Source: Desulfobulbaceae bacterium UBA5611
Lineage (GTDB): Bacteria > Desulfobacterota > Desulfobulbia > Desulfobulbales > Desulfocapsaceae
Assembly: GCA_002424635.1 (NCBI GenBank)
Contig: DIKT01000021.1
Coordinates: 8,082-72,081, forward strand
Length of the DNA: 64,000 nt
Reading direction: 5' to 3'
A program made the position numbers and the translations under genes. Below, in pieces: positions 23,540 through 32,525 of the stretch (position 1 is its first letter; each line of letters opens with the position of its first letter). The notes under the pieces were generated by a model that was not told the origin of the DNA, made no database searches, and saw only the letters and a program-made list of their open reading frames with translations.

Positions 23540-26500
23540 ATGAATTCTTGCGCGACTGAGCATCATAGGCTAAGCGAAGAGCGGGATGCATGCGCTATCG
23601 TAGCATTTATCGATAAGCGGGGAGACAGCACCCATGCTAATATTGTTCGGACCATTAAGGCTTTGCGCCAAATGGGGCATCGTTCCGGTGATATCAACGG
23701 TGAAGGCGATGGCTGCGGCATTATGGCCGATATCCCCCGGCAGCTCTGGGCCAAATGGTTTGCTGAGCTCGGCCTGAATTCACAGCTTGCCCAATCCGAA
23801 TATTTCTTTGTCGGCCATCTGCTGCTGCCCTCAACCTTTCGCTCACAGGCAGACTCACTCACGGCTTATGTCAAGCAGCTGCTAAGCGGATCACAAATCG
23901 AGTTGCTGCTTGAGCGGCTCGGTAAGACTAACGATGACGAGTTAGGACCACATGCCAGGGCCGAGGCCCCTCTCTTTTGGCAGATTGGCGGGCTGATCCA
24001 TGACATCAGCCGCCAGGCCGCACAAAAACGGCTTTTCCAACTGCAGCTTGAGATCGAACAGAAAATTCCGGAGATCCATATTGCCTCCCTCAGCCTGGAT
24101 ACAGTGATTTACAAGCTGCAAGGCATACCTGATCTTCTTTTACGCGTTTTTCCCGAACTGCGCGATGACAAGATGTGCTCGGTCATAACCTTGGGCCATG
24201 GCCGTTATTCGACAAATACTCTGCCGACAGTTACCCTCTCCCAACCATTCTCCCTGCTCGGCCATAACGGTGAGATCAACACCATTGAACGGCTGCGCAG
24301 CATCGGCCGGACATTGGGTATTGAACCAGTACGGATCGCCAGTGATTCCCGGGATTTAAACCGGATTATAGAGGGCTTGCTCAATAATTATGATCTGGAT
24401 CTGGTCGAGGCCATGGAAATGGTCTTTCCAGCCATTTATAGTGAGGTGGCTGGTTATCCTCAACAGATCCAGGAAGTTTACGATTTTTATCGCTGTTTTT
24501 TTCCCTGTTCGGCCCAGGGGCCGGCGGCTGTAGTAGCCCGAGCGGGAGATCTCTGCCTGGGAATAGTCGATGCCATGGGCCTGCGGCCGCTCTGGTTTGG
24601 AGAAAGCGACTATACCTATTTTCTCTCCTCGGAAAAAGGAGTTGTCGATCTCGAACATTTGATTGGTGACCCATGCCCTTTAGCCCCGGGCGAGAAAATA
24701 GCCATTACAGCCAGCCGTGGTAGGGCGGCGGAAGTTCAGCGCTATGGCAGCTTGCAGAGTCGACTGGTGCAGCTTCAGAAAGAGCGGGGTCAGCTCAAAG
24801 AATTTCAGTCGGCCCTTTTGTCAGCCAAGACCGGCTGGTCCGGGGCTGGTGCCGGACCACGACCACGATCCAAGCGAGCCCCTTCTCTGCAAGGTTTTCA
24901 ACCAGATTCTGCTGCCATATCACATTTATCTGTACCGCATCTGCTGGAGGCCTTTGGATGGCGCCATTATGATCATTTGATCCGGCAGCAGGAAGCACAT
25001 TCGGGGAAGGAAGTTATTGGCTCTCTTGGCTATACAGGACCTTTAGCAGCTTTTATCCCCCAGTCGCTGCCCAATATTTCGGATTTCTGTAAGGAAAACG
25101 TGGCGGTGGTCACCAACCCGGCCCTTGATGGCGACAGAGAGAAAGAACACTTTTCTTCTGTGGTGATCCTTGGTCGCCGTCCCCATATCAAGATGGCTCA
25201 ACCAGCACCACCGGCCCTGCAGATGAACAGCCCGCTGTTGTTAGGAGCTCATCTTCTGCAGGACCAGCTAAATGTTGACCAATGTCGCCAGATCAGTCAG
25301 CACTTTGGATCCTGCCTTGTTGAAGATGTCATTGATTTTTTCACCAGCAGGGTTTTGAAGCCCGAGCCGGTTCGCTTTCTGGATGCGACCTTTGTGCCGG
25401 CTGAAGGCCTGCTCTCCCGACTTAATGAGCTTGCCATCGCGAGCAGAACAGCCATAGAGGAAGGTGCTCATCTGCTGATTCTGGATGATTCGGCCAGTTT
25501 TACCAAAGGCCGGGTATTTATCGACCCAGTCCTGCTGGTGGCCCATCTGCAGGAATTTCTGATCCAGATCGGCTGCCGGCGGGAGGTAAGTCTTATCGTC
25601 CACTCCGGGGCCATTCGTAATCTCCATGATCTGATGCTGGTTCTGGGGGTTGGGGCTGAGGCCGTTCATCCCTATCTGCTCTGGCGGGTCTCGGCTGGTT
25701 ATGCTAACGACCAGAAGGATGGTGTTCAGGTCATTACCAATACCTTTACCGTCCTCCGGCAGGGGATGGAGAAGGTGATGTCCACTATGGGTATTCATGA
25801 GATCTGCGGATATGGCCGGATTTTTTCAGCTATTGGTCTTAAGACAGACTTGGCTGATATTCTGCAGATTGCCAATTTCGGCGGATCGGCAAATTTTGGC
25901 TTCGGAATTAATGAAGTGGAAGCAATGGCGGGCCAACGTTATGCCAGAGCGGTTACAAAAGCCGAGGCCGGGCGCTATCGGGATATTGATAGCAATGCCA
26001 AGGTTGGTCGCATCATCAGAGAAACGGCCATCGGTAAGAAGGGTTATCGGGAGATGGCGGCAGGGCTTGACGCCATTGCCGAAGAATTGCCCAGCGGCAT
26101 CCGCCACCTGCTGCACACCAAAACCATCCCGCCTATCAACAGGCTTACCATGGATGAGGTTGATCTCTCGGTGGGTGAGCATTCATTGCCGCTCTTGATC
26201 GCCGCCATGTCCTTCGGCTCGCAGGGAGAAAAATCTTTCCGCACCTATGCCGAGGCGGCGCAAAAGGCGAATATTATCTGCATGAACGGCGAGGGCGGCG
26301 AGATTCCGGATATGCTGGGCTGCTATCGAAAAAATCGTGGTCAACAGATCGCCTCCGGTCGTTTCGGGGTCTTCATGGGGTTTTTGAACTCGGTGAACAT
26401 TCTGGAAATCAAAATCGGCCAAGGGGCAAAACCTGGGGAAGGCGGCCATCTGCCGGGCAGCAAGGTCTCACCGATGGTGGCCCAGGCCCGGCACTGTAAA

Positions 26501-28123
26501 GTAGGGATAACCCTGATCTCGCCGTCCAATCATCATGATATTTATTCCATAGAAGATCTGGCCCAGCTTATCACCGAACTCAAGACCGCCAATCCCATGG
26601 CCAAAGTGTCGGTTAAAATCCCGGTGACCAGTGGCGTAGGGACCATCAGCGTGGGTATTGCCAAGGCCGGTGCCGATATTATCAATATCAGCGGCTTTGA
26701 AGGCGGTACCGGGGCAGCTCGGGAGCATGCCAAGCGTTTTGTCGGACTGCCGGTTGAGATCGGGATAAGCGAGGCCCAGCGCGCCCTGGTCGAATCAGGT
26801 CTGCGCCCAGGGGTCGAGATCTGGGCTGATGGCGGGGTGCGGAGCGGCAACGATATCCTGAAGTTAATCATGTTGGGTGCCAACCGGGTGGGCCTTGGTA
26901 CTGTGGCACTTATGGCCATCGGTTGTATCAGTTGCCGGCAGTGTCACCTTGATCGTTGTCCCCGGGGCATCTCGACCCAGGTGCAGACCAGGGAAGAGGC
27001 AATAGCCAGAGGCTATAAAGGCTTTGTGCCGCGAGTTGTTGAGGAAGAGGCTGAGAATCTGACCCGGCTCCTTAGCGCCATTGGTGATGAAATGCGGATG
27101 CGGACCGCAGAGCTAGGCGTGGCAAGGTTGCAGGATCTGGTCGGCAGAAGCGACCTTCTGTTTCAATACCGTTTACAAGGGCAGTTGGATACGGCGGAGC
27201 TCTTGCGACGAGCAGCACCTCCCGGCGACTCCGGACTTGTGCTCAAACCGCAGATTCTGAGAAAACCGTTAAATTACTTGACCAGATTGGTTTCCGACTT
27301 GGTCATGGATCGTTTGCAGGCCGGAGAAACCAGAGTCCATTTTACCGAAGAAAGAGTACGCAGCAACGATCGGGCGGTCGGCACTTATCTGGCGGGGGCC
27401 TTGGCTCGCCAATATCAGCAAGAAGCAGATCAACGCAAGGCCATACTACGACTGGCAGCTTCAGCTCCCGGCAACGGCCTCTGCGCCTTTAATACGGCCA
27501 GTATCGAAGTTATTGTTGAAGGCGGGTCTCAGGATGGAACGGTCAAGGGCAGCATGGGTGGGCTGCTCGGCGTGTTTAAAGGTCAAAATCTTCTGGGCCG
27601 CTATATTGATGGCTCTACTGGTAAGAGCTTTGCCTATGGCGCTACCGGCGGCTTGTTTATGGTGCAGAATATGGCGGATTCCCGGGCCTGCGTTCGGTTG
27701 TCGGGAGCGGATGTCATCTTTGGCGGCCGAATTGCCGCGACGGTACAAGACGAGTCAGGCAATATCGCCAGCCGTGCCCATCTGAAGGGTTTTGCCTTTG
27801 AGTACATGACCGGTGGCCGGGTCGTAGTCCTGGGTGATCCCGGTCCCTGGATCTGCGCCGGCATGACCGGCGGCATTATCTATCAGTGTCTTTATCCGGA
27901 GTATGGCTTTACCCGGGATTCTATAATCAGGAGGCTGTCAATGAGCGCCCAGGTGACGATCACCCCAGTCAAGGAGCTGGAGGTCGGCGATATCAATGAA
28001 TTGCTGCAACGGTATATTACTGAGCTCGAGCACCAATTTCAGGATGAGGAAGCGAAGGCTGTCGGCGGCATCATGCTTGATGCTGCCAACCGTTTTCTGG
28101 TGATTCAGCCGAGCTCTTATTAA
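23540..28123 (+). CDS. gltB: Glutamate synthase large subunit
   Basis: About 1527 residues. ATG 23540 was chosen because the upstream TTG extension at 23423 would be translated through a hairpin. The amidotransferase nucleophile is Cys18 (ERDACAIVAFIDKRG), reached after removal of about 17 residues. Class-II glutaminase signs GHGRYSTNTLPTV and GHNGEINTIERL follow. The FMN synthase domain has GFEGGTGAAREHAKR and the 3Fe-4S cysteines in CISCRQCHLDRCPRG. The C-terminus has GXGXG-type repeats. It makes two glutamates from glutamine and 2-oxoglutarate. No small subunit (gltD) is adjacent, so the electron donor is encoded elsewhere. Confidence 0.95.
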   Translation: MNSCATEHHRLSEERDACAIVAFIDKRGDSTHANIVRTIKALRQMGHRSGDINGEGDGCGIMADIPRQLWAKWFAELGLNSQLAQSEYFFVGHLLLPSTFRSQADSLTAYVKQLLSGSQIELLLERLGKTNDDELGPHARAEAPLFWQIGGLIHDISRQAAQKRLFQLQLEIEQKIPEIHIASLSLDTVIYKLQGIPDLLLRVFPELRDDKMCSVITLGHGRYSTNTLPTVTLSQPFSLLGHNGEINTIERLRSIGRTLGIEPVRIASDSRDLNRIIEGLLNNYDLDLVEAMEMVFPAIYSEVAGYPQQIQEVYDFYRCFFPCSAQGPAAVVARAGDLCLGIVDAMGLRPLWFGESDYTYFLSSEKGVVDLEHLIGDPCPLAPGEKIAITASRGRAAEVQRYGSLQSRLVQLQKERGQLKEFQSALLSAKTGWSGAGAGPRPRSKRAPSLQGFQPDSAAISHLSVPHLLEAFGWRHYDHLIRQQEAHSGKEVIGSLGYTGPLAAFIPQSLPNISDFCKENVAVVTNPALDGDREKEHFSSVVILGRRPHIKMAQPAPPALQMNSPLLLGAHLLQDQLNVDQCRQISQHFGSCLVEDVIDFFTSRVLKPEPVRFLDATFVPAEGLLSRLNELAIASRTAIEEGAHLLILDDSASFTKGRVFIDPVLLVAHLQEFLIQIGCRREVSLIVHSGAIRNLHDLMLVLGVGAEAVHPYLLWRVSAGYANDQKDGVQVITNTFTVLRQGMEKVMSTMGIHEICGYGRIFSAIGLKTDLADILQIANFGGSANFGFGINEVEAMAGQRYARAVTKAEAGRYRDIDSNAKVGRIIRETAIGKKGYREMAAGLDAIAEELPSGIRHLLHTKTIPPINRLTMDEVDLSVGEHSLPLLIAAMSFGSQGEKSFRTYAEAAQKANIICMNGEGGEIPDMLGCYRKNRGQQIASGRFGVFMGFLNSVNILEIKIGQGAKPGEGGHLPGSKVSPMVAQARHCKVGITLISPSNHHDIYSIEDLAQLITELKTANPMAKVSVKIPVTSGVGTISVGIAKAGADIINISGFEGGTGAAREHAKRFVGLPVEIGISEAQRALVESGLRPGVEIWADGGVRSGNDILKLIMLGANRVGLGTVALMAIGCISCRQCHLDRCPRGISTQVQTREEAIARGYKGFVPRVVEEEAENLTRLLSAIGDEMRMRTAELGVARLQDLVGRSDLLFQYRLQGQLDTAELLRRAAPPGDSGLVLKPQILRKPLNYLTRLVSDLVMDRLQAGETRVHFTEERVRSNDRAVGTYLAGALARQYQQEADQRKAILRLAASAPGNGLCAFNTASIEVIVEGGSQDGTVKGSMGGLLGVFKGQNLLGRYIDGSTGKSFAYGATGGLFMVQNMADSRACVRLSGADVIFGGRIAATVQDESGNIASRAHLKGFAFEYMTGGRVVVLGDPGPWICAGMTGGIIYQCLYPEYGFTRDSIIRRLSMSAQVTITPVKELEVGDINELLQRYITELEHQFQDEEAKAVGGIMLDAANRFLVIQPSSY

Positions 28124-28236
28124 TTATCTCAGCAGAGTGAGCTATAGCAGGAGCGGGCCGGTGTCATTTTCGGAATGTATGGCATGGGCTTTTATTGGAT
28201 AAGCAACTATTTAATAAAAAAAACAGAGGCAACCAG

Positions 28237-28458
28237 ATGACCACACCACAACATTGTCCCGGATTTGAGGCTTTTAAAGATATGGCAGTTTTTACTTGCA
28301 CATGCCCGCAATGCGGAACAGAAAAAGAAATTTTCTCCGACGAATTCAAATATGAACATAAATGCCGTCAGTGTCAGCAGCCGATTGATTTTAAGAAATG
28401 TGTCTGGTCTGGTGGGGCGAAGCAACCACCGCAAGACCCTAATCGTGAGCGAGCTTAA
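28237..28458 (+). CDS. Small zinc-ribbon protein
   Basis: 73 residues; AGAGG precedes ATG 28237. Two CxxC pairs (CTCPQC and CRQC) plus single cysteines make a zinc ribbon, followed by a CVWSGG and a polar tail. It begins TTPQHCPGFEAFKDM. No catalytic motif is seen. It is monocistronic and convergent with the Xer recombinase gene. Function not recognised. Confidence 0.7.
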   Translation: MTTPQHCPGFEAFKDMAVFTCTCPQCGTEKEIFSDEFKYEHKCRQCQQPIDFKKCVWSGGAKQPPQDPNRERA

Positions 28459-28468
28459 ATGTTAGTGC

Positions 28469-28520
28469 CGGTTGAAATAATAAATATGTACTGCAGCTGT
28501 TTCAGTAATTTTTTCAACCG
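28469..28520. terminator. Compound inverted repeat between convergent genes
   Basis: Outer arms CGGTTGAAA and TTTCAACCG (9 bp) enclose an inner TACTG/CAGTA stem. A T-run lies before the right arm. The right arm overlaps the Xer gene stop codon. It probably serves as a two-way transcription end. Confidence 0.45.
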
Positions 28521-29401
28521 CGCGGATGAAATTTCTTGTGAATCTCTTTGAGTCGGTCCTGCTCTATGTGAGTATAGATCTGGGTGGTGGCGATATCTGC
28601 ATGGCCCAGCATGAGCTGGACCGATCGCAGATCGGCGCCATGGGTCAGGAGATGAGTGGCAAAGGAATGACGCAGCATGTGCGGTGAGATGGGCTTTTTG
28701 ATTTCAGCAGCTAATGCCGCGGCCTTGATGATCTGCCAGAAACGGAGTCTGGTCATAGCGCTGCCTCGATTGCTGATAAACAGGAAATTACTGCGCCGAC
28801 CCTTCAGGATCAGCGGTCGTGCTGTCTTGAGATAATGTTCAATAATTTCTTGAGCTGGAATGCCAAAAGGGACTAGCCGTTCTTTATTGCCCTTACCAAT
28901 CACCCTGACAAAACAAGACGAAAGATTACAGGCGGCAAGCGGGATAGCAACCAGTTCTGAAACTCTGATCCCTGTGGCGTAGAGCAGATGCAACATGGAG
29001 TAGTTTCTTTGGATCTGCGGGGTGATCGTCACGGGTGGAGTCAGCAGTCTGATGACTTCATTTATAGACAGGGCTTTGGGGAGTTGGCTGCCGGTCCGTG
29101 GTAAATCTATGGCGGCAAATGAGTTATGACTGATTAGGTTGTTGGTCTGTAAAAAACTAAAGAAACTCTTAAGAGTCGAGATCCTTCTGGCATTACTGCG
29201 GTTGGACAATTGTCGTGCCTTACATTGTTCCAGAAAAGTATGAAGGGTCTTGCTGTCAATCTCTGCCAGTGTGGAGATTCTCATCTGGCGGAGAAACATG
29301 AAAAAGAGATCGATATCAGCCTGATAGGCCTTGATGGTATTGTCGGCCAGGCGCTTTTCGATAATAATATAGCGAAGAAAGAGCGACCTGGCGGATAACA
29401 A
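28514..29401 (-). CDS. xerD: XerC/XerD-type tyrosine recombinase
   Basis: 295 residues. The core-binding SAM-like domain (DNTIKAYQADIDLFFMFLRQ) is followed by the catalytic domain with ATGIRVSELV (Arg), VIGKGNKERLVPFG (Lys), HMLRHSFATHLL (His-x-x-Arg), LGHADIATTQIYTH (His and Tyr). It would resolve chromosome dimers at dif with its partner. Whether it is XerC or XerD cannot be fixed from sequence alone. The start is a TTG at 29401 without a clear ribosome-binding site, so the true start may differ slightly. No att site or mobile genes lie nearby, so this is the housekeeping recombinase. Confidence 0.9.
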   Translation of the reverse strand: MLSARSLFLRYIIIEKRLADNTIKAYQADIDLFFMFLRQMRISTLAEIDSKTLHTFLEQCKARQLSNRSNARRISTLKSFFSFLQTNNLISHNSFAAIDLPRTGSQLPKALSINEVIRLLTPPVTITPQIQRNYSMLHLLYATGIRVSELVAIPLAACNLSSCFVRVIGKGNKERLVPFGIPAQEIIEHYLKTARPLILKGRRSNFLFISNRGSAMTRLRFWQIIKAAALAAEIKKPISPHMLRHSFATHLLTHGADLRSVQLMLGHADIATTQIYTHIEQDRLKEIHKKFHPRG

Positions 29402-29519
29402 CTGCTGGGGAGTGGGCTGTCGGGAAAAACTCAGATGATTGCTGGAGACTCTTTACAAAAAGAAAACTCAACACCCAGGGCTCAAAGTCAGCTCCAGGCG
29501 TGAGAGTCTCTGTGTGAGT

Positions 29520-29711
29520 CTACGCCCTGCGTGTTCGGTTGAATTTCCGAAGCTTGCGACGGGCTTCGGCTTGTTTACGACGTTTCATGATACTGGGTTT
29601 CTCATAGCATTCACGACGCTTTAATTCTCGTTTAATGCCATCGATCTGCAGTTTCTTCTTCAATTGTCTGATGGCGTATTCAATATCTCCGCGAACTTCC
29701 ACTTCTATCAT
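29520..29711 (-). CDS. rpsU: Ribosomal protein S21
   Basis: 63 residues, strongly basic: EVEVRGDIEYAIRQLKKKLQ, then RRECYEKPSIMKRRKQAEAR and a basic end KLRKFNRTRRA. This matches bS21 of the small subunit near the anti-Shine-Dalgarno region. It has its own near-consensus promoter upstream, with a leader of about 80 bases. The Xer gene follows on the same strand 118 bases later. Confidence 0.96.
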   Translation of the reverse strand: MIEVEVRGDIEYAIRQLKKKLQIDGIKRELKRRECYEKPSIMKRRKQAEARRKLRKFNRTRRA

Positions 29712-29798
29712 TTAGGGCTCCATCTATCTAGGTTCGGGGAAGTGCCGACTACAGGCATCTTCCTTAAATTTAAAAAATAATTAAAAAAAGAATCTATC

Positions 29799-29827
29799 CT
29801 TATAAAAGGAAGTTCTCTTTATGTCAA
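29799..29827 (-). promoter_or_regulatory. Sigma-70 promoter of rpsU
   Basis: Minus strand: TTGACA, exactly 17 bases, TATAAG (five of six). An AT-rich stretch with runs of T follows. The start would be near 29792, giving a leader of about 80 bases before rpsU. Confidence 0.75.
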
Positions 29828-29907
29828 TGGCTTTTTCCAGAACGGGAAGATAATAAAAAGCTGTTGCTGGAGTAACCATATCATTTTGCAGGCTAGCGTT
29901 GCAACTC

Positions 29908-31284
29908 TTAAGAAGGAAATATCTTGCCGGGATTAAGAATGCCTTTTGGGTCAAAGAGTGCCTTCAGTTTTTGCATAATCTTCAGGGTGGTGGCATCCAG
30001 CTCAAGAGGCAGAAATGCAGATTTGGTGATGCCGATGCCATGTTCACCGGAAAGGGTGCCACCCAGGCTGAGGACCTGGCGGAACAGGCGCTCCCGGGCA
30101 ATATCACCTTTGAGCTGTTGCTCTTCCTGGTCGCGGTCAAGCATGATATTGACATGGATATTGCCATCGCCGGCGTGACCAAAGGTGAGAATAATAAGAT
30201 TAAGCTCCCGGCCCAGTTGTTCAGTAAACTGAACCAGTTCAGGAATGCGGCTACGGGGCACGACCACATCCTCGCTGATTTTATGCTTGCTTAATTGAAA
30301 GGTGGCAGGCGAAATGGCTCTTCTGGCCTGCCACAGGTCCTCTTTCTCAGTTTCTGTGCCCGCCTGTCGGATGGTGCAATGAGAGGTACTCTGCACCAGA
30401 TTATACAGGCGCTCTGTCTGGGCGGACACCTCATTTTTATGACCATCAATTTCAAGCAGCAACATGGCCTCTATATCTGGTTCCGGGGGCTCCGGCAGCA
30501 TTTTTGCCACCAGGCCCAGCGCGGTTTTGTCCATATATTCAAGGGTGCAAGGCGAAATGTTATGACCTAGGATCTCCGCCACCAGTCGGGTGGCTTGCAA
30601 TAGAGAGGTGGAGCTGATCAGAAAGGTTTCCTTGTGCTCCGGCAGCGGGATAAGGCGGGTGATGATCTTGGTGATAATTCCCAGGGTCCCTTCAGAGCCG
30701 ATGAACAGCCTGGTCAGATCGTACCCGACCACTCCCTTTTCCGTTCGAGTACCGGTAGTGAGAATCTCACCATCGGCCAGTACCACCTCCAGACCAATGA
30801 TAAAATCTTTGGTCACACCGTACTTCACCGCCGAAGGGCCGCCTGCACATTCAGCTGCGTTACCGCCCATAGTGCAGAATGAAGAGCTGGCCGGGTCTGG
30901 AGGGTAAAACAGACCCACTTTTTTAACCGCCTGTTGAAATTCTCCGGTAATGACGCCCGGTTCAACTATGGCAATCTGGTTATCTCTATCTATCTCTACA
31001 ATATTATTCAATCTGGACAGAGCCAGGACCAGTCCGCCTTGTACTGGCAGACAGCCGCCGGTCATGCCGCTGCCGGCGCCTCTGGCCACCACAGGAAAAA
31101 GATACGTGCCGGCCAGTCGCATCAGTGCGGCAATCTGGGCCGTAGAATCAGGAAAAGCCACCACCGAAGGCAGGAAGATCTTTCTGGTGCCATCATAAGA
31201 ATAACAATGCAGATCCTCACGGCTGATGGTACAATTTTCCCGGCCAACGATATCGCCAATTTTTTTGATAATATCTTTATTCAT
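29908..31284 (-). CDS. glcD: FAD-linked oxidase, glycolate/D-lactate dehydrogenase GlcD type
   Basis: 458 residues of the FAD-binding type-4 (PCMH) family. FAD-binding signs are ARGAGSGMTGGCLP, CTMGGNAAECAGGPSAVKYG and GTLGIITKI. The C-terminal substrate domain ends in FGHAGDGNIHVN and LSGEHGIGITK, which supply His and Glu ligands, then DPKGILNPGKIFP. It oxidises D-lactate, glycolate or a related 2-hydroxy acid. No Fe-S partner gene (glcF) is adjacent. No ribosome-binding site is visible before the ATG, and a candidate -10 ends only 7 bases upstream, so the mRNA may be leaderless. Divergent from ddl. Confidence 0.9.
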   Translation of the reverse strand: MNKDIIKKIGDIVGRENCTISREDLHCYSYDGTRKIFLPSVVAFPDSTAQIAALMRLAGTYLFPVVARGAGSGMTGGCLPVQGGLVLALSRLNNIVEIDRDNQIAIVEPGVITGEFQQAVKKVGLFYPPDPASSSFCTMGGNAAECAGGPSAVKYGVTKDFIIGLEVVLADGEILTTGTRTEKGVVGYDLTRLFIGSEGTLGIITKIITRLIPLPEHKETFLISSTSLLQATRLVAEILGHNISPCTLEYMDKTALGLVAKMLPEPPEPDIEAMLLLEIDGHKNEVSAQTERLYNLVQSTSHCTIRQAGTETEKEDLWQARRAISPATFQLSKHKISEDVVVPRSRIPELVQFTEQLGRELNLIILTFGHAGDGNIHVNIMLDRDQEEQQLKGDIARERLFRQVLSLGGTLSGEHGIGITKSAFLPLELDATTLKIMQKLKALFDPKGILNPGKIFPS

Positions 31285-31291
31285 ATTGATA

Positions 31292-31320
31292 ATAATAGCC
31301 GAGTCTTGAAAAAATGACAG
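31292..31320 (-). promoter_or_regulatory. Candidate promoter of glcD (possibly leaderless)
   Basis: Minus strand: CTGTCA (four of six), 17 bases, TATTAT (five of six). Its -10 ends 7 bases before the annotated ATG, so transcription would start at or next to the start codon. Confidence 0.4.
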
Positions 31321-31400
31321 TAGATTGCTTCTAGCTTAGCATAAGTATTTTGAATCAGGCTTTTTTTAGGGCAGTGGCTAATTGCTTTGGCAAGGAGAAA

Positions 31401-32348
31401 ATGGTGCAGGACAAAAAGAGAATACATATAGCATTATTGGCTGGGGGTCGTTCTGGGGAGCGTGAGGTTTCCCTTAAGGGTGCCGCCCAAGTTGAGAAGG
31501 CATTAGATCCTGATAAATTTACGGTCAAGCGCTACGATCCGGCTACGGATCTGGCCAGTCTTGCCCAGGAGGCACCGTCTATTGATGTGGCCTTTATCCT
31601 GTTGCATGGCTTGTATGGCGAGGATGGGACGGTGCAGGGCTATCTTGATCTGCTCGGCATCCCTTATCAGGGCTCAGGAGTATTGGGCAGTGCCATGGCC
31701 ATGGACAAGAATATCGCCAAGATCATGTATCGGCTGCATGGGTTGCCGGTGGCTGAGTGGGAGATGGCGCGTCCGGAAGATATCCTGGCACCGGCCCGCT
31801 TACTGGACAATCTGCATTTGCCGCTGGTAATTAAGCCGGTGCGCGCCGGTTCGAGTCTAGGGATGTCCATTGCTTCAACGGTGGAGGAGCTGGCGGCAGG
31901 CATCAAAATTGCCTATGAACATGACTCACAGGTCATGGTTGAGCAATTAATCAAGGGCCGGGAAATTACCGGTGGTGTTCTGGGCAATGATACGCTGAGT
32001 GCCCTGCCTCTGGTTGAGGTTATTCCGAATGAAGAATTTCTTTTTTTTGACTATACGGCCAAATATCAGCCCGGGGCTGCAAAGGAGTTATGTCCGGCCC
32101 CCATCAGTGAGGAGTTGAGAGAAAAAGCACAGCAGTTGGCCCTGTCTGCTCACCGGGCTTTGCAATTACGTGGTTATTCCCGTACTGATATGATTCTCAC
32201 CGAACAAGGTGAAATCTATATATTGGAGACCAATACCATCCCCGGGATGACTCTCACCAGTCTTCTTCCTCAAGCGGCTGTAGCTTACGGCCTTGCTTTT
32301 CCGGCACTGCTGGAGAAATTAATTGAGCTGGCCCTTGAGAACCGATAA
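31401..32348 (+). CDS. ddl: D-alanine--D-alanine ligase
   Basis: 315 residues from ATG 31401, which has CAAGGAGAAA before it; an upstream start at 31350 lacks a ribosome-binding site. It begins IHIALLAGGRSGEREVSLKG, the Ddl start. ATP-grasp signs follow: GLYGEDGTVQGYLDLLGIPY, QGSGVLGSAMAMDKN, LVIKPVRAGSSLGMS and IYILETNTIPGMT with the metal-binding Glu and Asn. It joins two D-alanines for the peptidoglycan stem peptide. Monocistronic here. Confidence 0.95.
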   Translation: MVQDKKRIHIALLAGGRSGEREVSLKGAAQVEKALDPDKFTVKRYDPATDLASLAQEAPSIDVAFILLHGLYGEDGTVQGYLDLLGIPYQGSGVLGSAMAMDKNIAKIMYRLHGLPVAEWEMARPEDILAPARLLDNLHLPLVIKPVRAGSSLGMSIASTVEELAAGIKIAYEHDSQVMVEQLIKGREITGGVLGNDTLSALPLVEVIPNEEFLFFDYTAKYQPGAAKELCPAPISEELREKAQQLALSAHRALQLRGYSRTDMILTEQGEIYILETNTIPGMTLTSLLPQAAVAYGLAFPALLEKLIELALENR

Positions 32349-32411
32349 CGGTGATGTGCGTGGAAGTCTAACTGATTAAATGGTTTGAAGAAAAGCTTCT
32401 TGATCAATAAA

Positions 32412-32488
32412 TGGTCGGGAAGAGAGGATTCGAACCTCCGACCTCAGCGTCCCGAACGCTGCGCTCTACCAGACTGAGCCACTCCCCG
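32412..32488 (-). tRNA. tRNA-Pro (anticodon CGG)
   Basis: 77 bases on the minus strand. The acceptor CGGGGAG pairs with CTTCCCG with one G-U. The anticodon stem CAGCG/CGCTG encloses TTCGGGA, anticodon CGG. GGTTCGAATCC gives the T-loop, and CCA is encoded. It lies just after serS on the same strand. Confidence 0.95.
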
Positions 32489-32525
32489 ATAAAAAATATA
32501 CTTGCCTTTGAATGTGAAAAATAGT

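Noticed and set aside
25268..25798. Minus-strand 176-residue frame opposite gltB
   Set aside because: Shadow frame; the plus-strand GltB domain is continuous and recognised.
28514..29401. Xer-type gene as integrase of a mobile element
   Set aside because: It is next to rpsU with no tRNA, direct repeats or phage genes; it matches the housekeeping Xer type.
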